From: Calditrichia bacterium
Lineage (GTDB): Bacteria > Calditrichota > Calditrichia > Calditrichales > J004
Direction of reading: 5' to 3'
Assembly: GCA_020635035.1 (NCBI GenBank)
Contig: JACKAO010000007.1
Span: 124,001 to 188,000 of the forward strand
Length of the DNA: 64,000 nt
In this document: positions 36,599 to 44,864 of the stretch, one piece after another
Layout of the letters: each line of letters starts with the position of its first letter
How positions within the stretch are numbered: the stretch's first letter is position 1
Position numbers and translations under genes: made by a program
Notes under the pieces: generated by a model
What the model was told of the DNA's origin: nothing
The model's input: the letters and a program-made list of their open reading frames with translations, nothing else
Database searches by the model: none

Positions 36599-37537
36599 AT
36601 GTTCGTTAAAGTTTTATCTTCATTATTGATTACTTTCCTTTTATTATCCTGTTATCCCCAGATGCGGGAACCAGCCGATCCGGATATTGCTTTTAAATAT
36701 TATTCCCGGGCAATTGAGCAATTTCAGGCAAAAAATTATCAGGATGCGTTGATTTATATTGATCAGGCAATTGAAAAAAACAACCGGTTAGCCAAATATT
36801 TTGAATTACGCGGAGATATTAACAACCGCCAGGGGATGAATATTAATGCTCTTGAAGATTATAATAAAGCGCTGCGCCTGCGTTCATTTTATCCTGAAGT
36901 TTATATCAAAATTGCAGCGATTAATTATAAAGCGGACAATTTTGATGAGTCAATTCGAAATTACCGAAAAGCACTTGCACAGGACCCAGAAAATTTTGAC
37001 CTGATTTTAGAGATTGCTGAAAATTATATACAACAATTGCATACAGATATTGCTCAATATCAATTGCAGGACTATCTGAATGGCATCAAAAAAAGCGAAA
37101 TCAGGATTAACCGAAAATATTATGTTTTAATGGCAAAGCTGAATTTTGAGCTGCAAAATTATAAAATTGTGGTCGAGAATATCCGGACAGCGGAAAAATA
37201 TATGCCGCTCAACCGTAATGAATGCGTATTTTATCTCAGGGCTATGATAGAAACAGGCGCGTTGGAGCAGGCCTATACGCTTGTAAGCAATAAATATAAA
37301 GAAACAGTAAATGAATCAGATTTTCATTTTTTGCGTGGTTTGTATTATCAGAAACAAGGCAACATTAAGGATGCAAGGACGCAATTGGAGTTAAGTGTTG
37401 CAAAAAAAACAACAATTTTTGAAGCGTACACATTGTTGGCAAGCCTGTATAATCAAATGGGAGAAACAGCAAAAGAGCAGGATATTTTAGCTCTCGGGAA
37501 GCAGTTTGAAGGCGCCCGGCTGATTAATCTTGAGTAG
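36599..37537 (+). CDS. TPR-repeat lipoprotein
   Basis: The protein (312 residues from the ATG at 36599; a TTG just upstream is less likely) has a lipoprotein signal with LLLSC, Cys18 as lipidation site. At least five TPR-like helical repeats follow, for example YYSRAIEQFQAKNYQDALIY, ALEDYNKALRLRSFYPEVYI and NYRKALAQDPENFDLILEI. It is probably an inner-face outer-membrane lipoprotein that scaffolds other proteins. It has no enzymatic motif. Only 6 bases separate it from mutM, so they are likely co-transcribed without an obvious functional link. Confidence 0.85.
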   Translation: MFVKVLSSLLITFLLLSCYPQMREPADPDIAFKYYSRAIEQFQAKNYQDALIYIDQAIEKNNRLAKYFELRGDINNRQGMNINALEDYNKALRLRSFYPEVYIKIAAINYKADNFDESIRNYRKALAQDPENFDLILEIAENYIQQLHTDIAQYQLQDYLNGIKKSEIRINRKYYVLMAKLNFELQNYKIVVENIRTAEKYMPLNRNECVFYLRAMIETGALEQAYTLVSNKYKETVNESDFHFLRGLYYQKQGNIKDARTQLELSVAKKTTIFEAYTLLASLYNQMGETAKEQDILALGKQFEGARLINLE

Positions 37538-37543
37538 AACAAT

Positions 37544-38347
37544 ATGCCTGAACTGCCTGAAGTTGAAACCGTTGCCCGTGAATTACGGACACGTATTATC
37601 GGAAAAGAAATTAATCAGATTGAAGCGCTTTGGTCAAGATCTTTTCAGAACATGTGTGATGTTGAAATCGCTGGACAGAAAATCCTTGAAATAGGCAGAA
37701 GGGGCAAATATTTAATACTAAAACTGACGAAGACTTTTTTGATTATTCATTTGAGAATGACCGGACAAGTTCTGTATTTCGAACAACAGAATCAATGTGA
37801 TTTTGATGACTACATCAGAGTTGTGGTTCTGTTTAGTGATGATACGTGCATATTGTTTAAGGATGTAAGAAAATTTGGCCGTATTTATCATGTTGCGGAT
37901 CCTGATGACCAGATTGCACATGTTGGGAAGGATGCCCTGGATGCTGACTATGAATATTTTTCAGAATATTTATCCACTAGCAAGATGAATATCAAAGCAT
38001 TTTTACTTTCACAGAAATATATTTCGGGTGTAGGAAATATTTATGCAGATGAAGCGCTTTTTTTAAGCGGATTACATCCTGCTGTAATAAGCAATAAAAT
38101 TAGAGGTAAAAAGGCACGATTTTTGTTTGAAAATATTCTTTATGTTTTGAATAATTCAATTTTAAACATGGGAAGTACAATTTCGGATTACCGCGATCCT
38201 TCCGGAGAAAAAGGGAAAAATCAGTTTTATTTTAATGTCTATGGCAGAGCCGGATTACCGTGTACATCATGCGGAACGGCGATTGAGAAAATCAGGTTTG
38301 CCGGACGCGGAACGCATTTCTGTCCGAAATGTCAGAAAAATAAGTGA
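37544..38347 (+). CDS. mutM: Formamidopyrimidine-DNA glycosylase
   Basis: MutM removes 8-oxoguanine and formamidopyrimidines and cleaves the abasic site. The mature N-terminus PELPEVETVARELR supplies the catalytic Pro-Glu. RRGKYLIL carries the conserved lysine, and GVGNIYADEALF is the helix-two-turn-helix. A zinc finger closes the protein with CTSCG and CPKC. Length 267 residues is standard. The SAM hydrolase gene begins 7 bases after the stop. Confidence 0.97.
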   Translation: MPELPEVETVARELRTRIIGKEINQIEALWSRSFQNMCDVEIAGQKILEIGRRGKYLILKLTKTFLIIHLRMTGQVLYFEQQNQCDFDDYIRVVVLFSDDTCILFKDVRKFGRIYHVADPDDQIAHVGKDALDADYEYFSEYLSTSKMNIKAFLLSQKYISGVGNIYADEALFLSGLHPAVISNKIRGKKARFLFENILYVLNNSILNMGSTISDYRDPSGEKGKNQFYFNVYGRAGLPCTSCGTAIEKIRFAGRGTHFCPKCQKNK

Positions 38348-38354
38348 GAGAAAA

Positions 38355-39149
38355 ATGACCCGTAAAATTGTAACTTTGTTAACCGATTTTGGAACGCTTG
38401 ATGGTTATGTGGGAAGTATAAAAGGTGTCTTGAAAAGTCATTATCCTAATGCTGATGTTGTAGATATTAGCCATGAAGTGGAGCCGTTTGATATTCGTGG
38501 TGCAGCGTTTTCCTTACATTCTTATTACTCCTTTTTTCCAAAAGGAACAATACATATTGTTGTTGTTGATCCTGGAGTCGGGAGTTCCAGACGGCCGCTT
38601 TTAGTCCGCACAGCGCAGCATTATTTTATCGGGCCGGACAATGGTGTTTTTAAATTTATTTTTAACCGTGAAGCTTACACGGCTTACCAGCTTGATCCGA
38701 AAAAAATTAACAACAGTCGCTCAAGTTTTACCTTTCATGGAAGAGATATTTTCGCGCCTGCTGCCGGTAAGCTTATGCAAGGTAAAAGCTGTGAAGAGAT
38801 TGGAACACGGCTGGATGAAAGAACAGAAATACCAAATGTATTTTACCAAAAACAGAGCGATGGATACCTTGCCCTGGAAGCGGTTAATATAGATCGGTTT
38901 GGAAATATAATTACTGGTTTTTCACGCCGCGATATGGAGCGGATGAATAAATATGCAATAGATCACGTTAAGGTTAAAGACTTCTCAACTAACACTTTAA
39001 ACTCTTACTATGCAGAAAAAAATGATGGCGAGTTGATGGTCCTGTGGAATAGTATGGAGTTCCTTGAGATTGCAGCTGTAAATGCAAGTGCAGCAAAAAT
39101 TTTAAAGTTTAACCGGGCAGAAGATCGCGTTTTAATAAGTATCAGGTAA
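38355..39149 (+). CDS. SAM hydrolase / SAM hydroxide adenosyltransferase family (DUF62)
   Basis: The protein starts MTRKIVTLLTDFGTLDGYVG, the family N-terminus. I place the start at ATG 38355, since the in-frame extension back to 38235 overlaps the mutM zinc-finger region and has no family similarity. The product is 264 residues. Conserved blocks are DFGTLDGYVGSIKG, VDPGVGSSRRPLL, GPDNGVF and FHGRDIFAPAAGKL, with the catalytic Asp/Arg/His. Characterised members split S-adenosylmethionine into adenosine and methionine using water. GTGAGAG upstream may be the ribosome-binding site. Confidence 0.93.
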   Translation: MTRKIVTLLTDFGTLDGYVGSIKGVLKSHYPNADVVDISHEVEPFDIRGAAFSLHSYYSFFPKGTIHIVVVDPGVGSSRRPLLVRTAQHYFIGPDNGVFKFIFNREAYTAYQLDPKKINNSRSSFTFHGRDIFAPAAGKLMQGKSCEEIGTRLDERTEIPNVFYQKQSDGYLALEAVNIDRFGNIITGFSRRDMERMNKYAIDHVKVKDFSTNTLNSYYAEKNDGELMVLWNSMEFLEIAAVNASAAKILKFNRAEDRVLISIR

Positions 39150-39179
39150 AGCGGAAATAGTATAAAAAGCAGGAGATAC

Positions 39180-40124
39180 GTGGACGGATTTGTTCCTTAT
39201 CTTAAAGAAAATTACAAAGCATTGAGTGGTTCTTTCTTCCTTGCATTATTACTTTGGATTGCTGTGACAAGTGATAAAGAATACACACATACTATTGAAG
39301 TGCCCCTTAAAATTGAAACGCTCGGACCAAACTTAGTCTTAAAGAAACTGCCCCCGGAGAAAATCAGATTAAAAATTACAGGAACCGGCCGGGCATTGTT
39401 TGCCTTAAATTTTGCCGATACACACATTGGTCTGGAATTTCCGGAAATAAATTCTGATCAGATCATTAATCTTAATGACTATATAAATAAATTCCAGTTT
39501 CCACAGGATTTAGGAATTAAAGTTGTTGATATCATAACTCCCAAAAGACTGAATCTGGATGTTGATAAATTCTACCAGGCAGAAATTCCTGTAAACATTG
39601 TAAGCAACATACGCACATTGCCCGGTTATCTCCTTGCAGATATTATTCCTTCGCAGGACAGCATTCTTGTTTCCGGACCTAAATCGTTAGTTCTTGAAAT
39701 GCAGAAGGTATCTACAGATACAATCCGGGAATTGGATGTGCAGTATCCATTTGAACAAAATGCAAATCTGATTTCTCCTGAGCCGGGTGTTATAAGCATA
39801 GAGCCCCAAAAAGTTAATGTTAAATTTATCGTTGAACAGATTGTGGAGCGTACAATATACAACATCCCAATTCTTATAACAGATCTTCCGGATGATATTC
39901 ATGCCGAAGCTATACCGACTTCAATTTCTGTTCGTGTAAAAGGCGGCGAATCGTTAATCTCAAGGTTAACGCAGGATGATATAAAAGTAACTTTTAACTA
40001 TCGTGATCAGTTTGAGAGCGGCAAAATGCATTATCCTATGCAGATCAAAACGCCACCTAAAATTACCTGGATTGATGCCAGTCCGACAACTTTTAATCTG
40101 AAACTTCAGCGCAGGGGAGAGTAG
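39180..40124 (+). CDS. YbbR-domain membrane-anchored protein (CdaR-like)
   Basis: The 314-residue protein starts with a GTG at 39180 preceded by AGGAG at 39171-39175. One membrane span lies at about residues 16-30 (FFLALLLWIAVTS). The rest is extracytoplasmic repeats of YbbR type: VPLKIETLGPNLVLKKLPPEKIRLKITG, IPVNIVSNIRTLPGYLL, and similar. In Firmicutes CdaR regulates the diadenylate cyclase CdaA, usually encoded next to it. No cyclase gene is adjacent here. The 7TM-HD protein at 27375 could belong to the same cyclic di-AMP circuit. tsaD begins 2 bases after the stop. Confidence 0.87.
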   Translation: MDGFVPYLKENYKALSGSFFLALLLWIAVTSDKEYTHTIEVPLKIETLGPNLVLKKLPPEKIRLKITGTGRALFALNFADTHIGLEFPEINSDQIINLNDYINKFQFPQDLGIKVVDIITPKRLNLDVDKFYQAEIPVNIVSNIRTLPGYLLADIIPSQDSILVSGPKSLVLEMQKVSTDTIRELDVQYPFEQNANLISPEPGVISIEPQKVNVKFIVEQIVERTIYNIPILITDLPDDIHAEAIPTSISVRVKGGESLISRLTQDDIKVTFNYRDQFESGKMHYPMQIKTPPKITWIDASPTTFNLKLQRRGE

Positions 40125-40126
40125 TT

Positions 40127-41131
40127 TTGCGTATTCTTGGCATTGAAACATCCTGCGATGAGACTTCTGCATCCGTTTTGGATAATGAAGTCGTTTTATC
40201 CAATATTATTTCTTCTCAGCTTGTGCACACTCGTTTTGGAGGTGTGGTTCCCGAACTGGCATCACGGGCACATCTGCGATTGCTGATTCCTGTTGTAAAG
40301 CAGGCTCTCGAAACTGCCAAAACTAATCTTGAACAAATCGATGGGATAGCGGTAACTTATGGTCCCGGGCTTGTTGGTGCGTTGCTAGTAGGATTAAATT
40401 TTGCAAAAGGATTATCGGTTTCTTTGAAGAAGCCTTTTGTTGGTGTTAACCACATGGAAGGGCATATCTACGGCAATCTTCTAAGCCAGAAGAACGTAAA
40501 GTTCCCGATTATGTTTTTAATTGTTTCCGGCGGACATACAATGCTGGTTCTGATGCAGGATTATCTGAAATATAAAATATTAGGTACAACCCGTGATGAT
40601 GCCGTTGGAGAAGCATTCGATAAAACTGCAAAAATACTGAAACTTGGTTATCCCGGTGGACCCATAATTGATAAGCTTGCTGAAGATGGTGATCCTAAGT
40701 TTGTAAAATTTCCGCAAGCTTTTGTAAAAGATGATCATTTTGACTTCAGCTACAGTGGTTTGAAAACAGCTGTTCTGACCTTTTTAAATAAACATGAAGA
40801 TGACTACATTAAAGCAAACATGTCATCTATATGCGCTTCATTCAGGCTGGCAGCTGTTGAAGTTCTTGTAAAGAAAACCTTGCGCGCTGCAAAAAAATAC
40901 AAGGTGCAGGCTGTTGCTGTTGCCGGTGGGGTGGCTGCAAATAAGTTATTAAGAACAATGCTCCGCGATCATTCCGTAAAATATGGTTTCGATTTTTATG
41001 AACCGGAATTTCAGTTTTGTACAGATAATGCAGCAATGATCGCCCGAACCGGATTGGAATATTTGAAAAGGAACAAACCTTCTGCTCAGGATTTAAATGC
41101 CTATCCGTCATTAAAGCTGACATCACTTTAG
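40127..41131 (+). CDS. tsaD: tRNA threonylcarbamoyladenosine transferase TsaD
   Basis: TsaD transfers the threonylcarbamoyl group to A37 of ANN-decoding tRNAs, forming t6A, which MtaB (23055) then methylthiolates. The 334 residues start with TTG and read RILGIETSCDETSAS. VTYGPGLVGALLVGL follows, then the metal-binding NHMEGH (His109, His113), VSGGHTMLV and VAGGVAANKLLR. Partner genes tsaB, tsaC and tsaE are not in the window. It overlaps neither neighbour but is only 2 bases after the YbbR gene and 3 bases before the VWA-like gene. Confidence 0.97.
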   Translation: MRILGIETSCDETSASVLDNEVVLSNIISSQLVHTRFGGVVPELASRAHLRLLIPVVKQALETAKTNLEQIDGIAVTYGPGLVGALLVGLNFAKGLSVSLKKPFVGVNHMEGHIYGNLLSQKNVKFPIMFLIVSGGHTMLVLMQDYLKYKILGTTRDDAVGEAFDKTAKILKLGYPGGPIIDKLAEDGDPKFVKFPQAFVKDDHFDFSYSGLKTAVLTFLNKHEDDYIKANMSSICASFRLAAVEVLVKKTLRAAKKYKVQAVAVAGGVAANKLLRTMLRDHSVKYGFDFYEPEFQFCTDNAAMIARTGLEYLKRNKPSAQDLNAYPSLKLTSL

Positions 41132-41134
41132 AAT

Positions 41135-43255
41135 ATGCAAAATATCTTTCCTGAAATTATCCGCATAAATATTCCCTTTATTTTTATTCTAATAATAATC
41201 TTTGTTTCTGCAGGTTTGTCCTATTTTTTATACCGGCAAACAAATCCTGAGAGCAGATCGCGGCTTAAATACACACTGGCAATTTTCAGAATCATAACAC
41301 TTGTCTGCCTGATCCTGTTGTTTTTTAATCCGAAATTGTTTTTTAGTTATACCGAGCAGGTGCCGCGCAATGTCTCTGTTTTTACTGATATCTCTTCATC
41401 TATGGGATTAATAACTGAGTCTGAAAACCGCCCTGACAGCATTAGAATCGCGTCAGAAAGTCTGGGCAGAATATTGAATGACCAAAACCTGGCAGTAAAT
41501 AACTATTATTTTAGCCAGGAAATCTATCAGGATAGTCCAGATTCATTAAACAATTATCAGGGATTAACAAATTATAACAATGTTTTCAAAATAATTGCAG
41601 AACAAAAACCGGATCAGGTGGTCATCATCAGTGATGGAATCCGGACAGACGGACCATATCCACAATCCGGCAATGATGCGGTTGTTTTTTCTATCGGAAT
41701 AGGTAAAACAAAACCGGAACCTGATTTTTTTATCCAGGATGTTGATTATAAACCTGTTGTTTACCAGGGAAAAGAACAGCAAATAAGTGTAAAAATCGCA
41801 AATACAAATACACAACCTGCAGATGCCAGACTCATTCTTTTCAGCGGACAAAAAGTTTTGGCAAGTAAAACCCTGAAGTTCGAACAAGAAAACAGTGAAC
41901 AGGAAATAAGCTTTAATTATAAGCTTAATACTGTTGGTGTAAACAAATTAACATTAAAACTGAATTCTGAGCAGTATGATCAAAATTCCAAAAACAATTC
42001 CTATGTTTATACACAGGAAGTTGTAAAAAATAAATTACGTGTCGGACTGTTCTCGGCATTCCCCGATTATGAACATAAGTTTTTAAACTTTGTTTTGCAG
42101 CAATCGGAAAATATAGAAGTGTATTCATATCTAAACATAAAAAACAAAATTAAAGAAAATTTTAGTGTTGACAGCCTGGATATTATGATCTTTAACGGAT
42201 TTCCCGGAAGATTTACAGATCAGCAGTTCTTAAACAGAATAAGTTCAAGTATCAGACAGAATGGTCAAAGTCTTATTGTACTTTTAAATGAATATACCAA
42301 CAAACAAAAACTGATGATATTTAAGGACTACATCCCGGTCCAAGATATAACTGAAAAAGGCATGGCAAGCAATGGACAACCACTTTTTTCACAAAAACAT
42401 GATCTCAACCCCATTTTGCGACTATTTGAAAATGATAAAAACAATCAGCAGTTTTGGGATGCTGTCCCGCCTATCAGTATTTATTTTTCATTGGATCGAT
42501 TGAAAAATGATGCTGATGTTTTGTTGCATGTACCTGTTCCCGGCGGAATTGATCCTATACTAGCGCTTTCTTCTGAAAAATCAGCTAATAAAAGTATTCT
42601 GCTAAATGGCAGCGGTTTCTGGAGATGGCATTTTTTATTGTCTGATCAAAACGAAATAAAAGAAGGTTATAAAAAGCTTATTCAGAATTTTGTAAGATGG
42701 GCATCCGGAAAAAGAAAATATAAACCTGTTATCCTGGAAGTTACCCGGAACACGGTTAATCCAGGGCATGAAATAACGCTGGAAGGAATGCTATACGATG
42801 CACAAAACGAGATAATTAAGAATGGCCAGATGCTGATGAATGCTATTTCAGGCAGTCAACAGTTTACTTTAGACATGAGCCTAGACAGCAACGGCATTTT
42901 TCATGGGAGTTATCGCCCTTCTGCGGAAGGTACAATTATATTTAATGCGACCGGCATGCTTGAGAACAAAGAGATCGGAAATGATAAGAAAACCGTTGAA
43001 GTTGTTCCGTATGATCGTGAATTTATCCGTACTTTACAAGACACCGTTTTCCTGAAAAAGATTGCACATCAAACAGGTGGTAAATATTATTCTCTTAAAA
43101 CGCTTGATCAAATCGCTGCTGAGCTTGAAACACAACCCCGCATAAATGCTGTTTCTGAAGAATTTGATTTGCGTTATAAATCATGGCTTCTGTTTCTGAT
43201 TATTGTTGTTATTGCATTCGAATGGATTCTGCGTAAAAAAAATAATCTTGTGTGA
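41135..43255 (+). CDS. VWA-like large membrane protein of unknown function
   Basis: The 706-residue protein has two N-terminal membrane spans (about 13-33 and 46-65), a long extracytoplasmic part and one C-terminal span (WLLFLIIVVIAFEWIL). Right after the second span, SVFTDISSSMGL has the D-x-S-x-S pattern of a von Willebrand A metal site. The region 300-540 (LRVGLFSAFPDYEHKFL, SILLNGSGFWRWHFLL) resembles the glutamine-amidotransferase-like fold found in BatA-related membrane proteins. Such proteins usually pair with MoxR and DUF58; the only MoxR is at 4463. Its stop overlaps or abuts the start of tag. Function is unknown. Confidence 0.75.
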   Translation: MQNIFPEIIRINIPFIFILIIIFVSAGLSYFLYRQTNPESRSRLKYTLAIFRIITLVCLILLFFNPKLFFSYTEQVPRNVSVFTDISSSMGLITESENRPDSIRIASESLGRILNDQNLAVNNYYFSQEIYQDSPDSLNNYQGLTNYNNVFKIIAEQKPDQVVIISDGIRTDGPYPQSGNDAVVFSIGIGKTKPEPDFFIQDVDYKPVVYQGKEQQISVKIANTNTQPADARLILFSGQKVLASKTLKFEQENSEQEISFNYKLNTVGVNKLTLKLNSEQYDQNSKNNSYVYTQEVVKNKLRVGLFSAFPDYEHKFLNFVLQQSENIEVYSYLNIKNKIKENFSVDSLDIMIFNGFPGRFTDQQFLNRISSSIRQNGQSLIVLLNEYTNKQKLMIFKDYIPVQDITEKGMASNGQPLFSQKHDLNPILRLFENDKNNQQFWDAVPPISIYFSLDRLKNDADVLLHVPVPGGIDPILALSSEKSANKSILLNGSGFWRWHFLLSDQNEIKEGYKKLIQNFVRWASGKRKYKPVILEVTRNTVNPGHEITLEGMLYDAQNEIIKNGQMLMNAISGSQQFTLDMSLDSNGIFHGSYRPSAEGTIIFNATGMLENKEIGNDKKTVEVVPYDREFIRTLQDTVFLKKIAHQTGGKYYSLKTLDQIAAELETQPRINAVSEEFDLRYKSWLLFLIIVVIAFEWILRKKNNLV

Positions 43256-43263
43256 GTAAAAAT

Positions 43264-43836
43264 ATGAAAAGATGCAGATGGGTTCCGGAAAGTGATGCAT
43301 TATACCAAAAATATCATGATGAAGAATGGGGTGTTCCTGTTCATGATGATCAGAAATTATTCGAGTTTTTAACTTTAGAGACTTTTCAGGCAGGATTAAG
43401 CTGGAAAACAGTTTTGTATAAACGGGATAATTTTCGGGAAGCATTTTCCGGGTTTGATTTCTTTAAAGTTGCGGCTTATACAAATAACGAAATCAATAGA
43501 TTGTTAAATGATAAAGGTATAATACGCAACAAACTTAAAATTAAAGCAACAATTTCCAATGCGGCCTGTTTCATTAGGATTATTGAGCAGTATGGAAGTT
43601 TTAATTCTTACATCTGGTCGTTTGTGGGTGGAGAATCAATTCAGAATAATTGGAAAGAACTTTCCGATTTACCTGCAAAAACAGAATTGTCTGATATAAT
43701 AAGTACTGATTTAAAAAAACATGGTTTTAAATTTGTAGGATCTACTGTTATTTATGCGCATATGCAGGCAACAGGAATGGTTAACGATCATACAACGGAT
43801 TGCTTTCGTCACCGACAGGTTGCAATTTTAAAATAA
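43264..43836 (+). CDS. tag: DNA-3-methyladenine glycosylase I
   Basis: Tag excises 3-methyladenine from alkylated DNA. From the ATG at 43264 the protein begins KRCRWVPESDALYQKYHDEEWG, which aligns with the N-terminus of E. coli Tag including the zinc ligands Cys and His. The C-terminal zinc ligands are in MVNDHTTDC. LTLETFQAGLSWKTVL and FKFVGSTVIYAHMQA are family blocks. A GTG at 43252 that overlaps the upstream stop is an alternative start giving four more residues. Zinc-binding residues and length (190) support an active enzyme. Confidence 0.94.
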   Translation: MKRCRWVPESDALYQKYHDEEWGVPVHDDQKLFEFLTLETFQAGLSWKTVLYKRDNFREAFSGFDFFKVAAYTNNEINRLLNDKGIIRNKLKIKATISNAACFIRIIEQYGSFNSYIWSFVGGESIQNNWKELSDLPAKTELSDIISTDLKKHGFKFVGSTVIYAHMQATGMVNDHTTDCFRHRQVAILK

Positions 43837-43852
43837 ATAAAACAGGAAAAGG

Positions 43853-44776
43853 ATGAAGATTTTAATAGCGGGTGCCAGCGGTTTAATAGGAAGTTATTTG
43901 ATTGATAACTTTTTGAAAAACGGATTTGAAGTGGTTGGTTTATCCCGCAATCCGCAAAAATATGAAAACCGGTATATGGGCAAAGTACGTTTTAAAAAGT
44001 GGCAGGAAAACGACTATTCTGATTGGTTATCTGAACTGGCGGATACAGACGTGTTTATAAATCTTATCGGTGAGATGATCGCCGGAAAACGATGGTCACC
44101 TGAACGAAAAAAAATATTATATAACAGCCGTGTTTTATCGGGAAAATTAATCTCAGAAGCTTTTATGGCCAGTCCCGTAAAACCTGCGATTTTCATTCAA
44201 ACTTCAGCTATTGGTATTTATGCAGCAAATCCCGGCAATATTCTGGATGAATCAGCACCGGCTGGATCAAATTTCCTGAGCAAACTTTGTATTGACTGGG
44301 AGAAGAGTACAGAGTCTGTTGAGATCGAAACTACCCGCCGTTATGTTTTCAGGATCGGAAACGTACTTGCCAGAGAGAGTTTTTTAGTCAGAATGTTTAA
44401 ACTTCAATTTAGGTTGTTTGCCGGGGGCCATCTTGGAAATGGTAAACAAGGTTTCTCCTGGATACATGTGGATGATCTTGTGAACATTTATAATTTTGTG
44501 ATTTCACATACTCCTTCATCAGGTAAATATAATCTTACCGCTCCAAATCCGGTGTCAATGAAAGACTTTTGTAAAACTTTAGGAAAAATCCTTCATCGTC
44601 CGAGCTGGTTACCGGTACCGGCTTTTATGCTTAAACTATTATTCGGTGAACTGGCTGATGAGGCAATACTGGCTGGTGATCTTATCAAACCGGAAGCTCT
44701 GTTAAATAAAGGTTTTGAATTTAATTATCCACAGTTGAAATTAGCCCTTCACTCTGTTTTCTCTGCGAAAAATTAA
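43853..44776 (+). CDS. TIGR01777-family NAD(P)-binding epimerase-like protein
   Basis: An extended-SDR protein of 307 residues. Motifs are ILIAGASGLIGSYLID for nucleotide binding, INLIGEMIAGKRWSPERKK, which is diagnostic of TIGR01777, SAIGIY at the active-site region, HLGNGKQGFSWIHVDDLV, and a C-terminal DUF1731-type tail (PSWLPVPAFMLKLLFGELADE). The family is linked with cell division inhibitor SulA-like annotations in older databases, but its reaction is unknown. GAAAAGG lies just before the ATG. It lies 16 bases after tag. Confidence 0.93.
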   Translation: MKILIAGASGLIGSYLIDNFLKNGFEVVGLSRNPQKYENRYMGKVRFKKWQENDYSDWLSELADTDVFINLIGEMIAGKRWSPERKKILYNSRVLSGKLISEAFMASPVKPAIFIQTSAIGIYAANPGNILDESAPAGSNFLSKLCIDWEKSTESVEIETTRRYVFRIGNVLARESFLVRMFKLQFRLFAGGHLGNGKQGFSWIHVDDLVNIYNFVISHTPSSGKYNLTAPNPVSMKDFCKTLGKILHRPSWLPVPAFMLKLLFGELADEAILAGDLIKPEALLNKGFEFNYPQLKLALHSVFSAKN

Positions 44777-44864
44777 CGCATCGAAAATTGCTATTTGTTT
44801 AAGGAAGGGGTACCTTTGTCAAGTTATTACTGCCTTTCTTTAACCGTTAACCCAGATTTAAAAT

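Noticed and set aside
38235..38354. In-frame upstream extension of the SAM hydrolase gene
   Set aside because: It overlaps the conserved zinc-finger end of mutM, has no family similarity, and ATG 38355 gives the canonical N-terminus.
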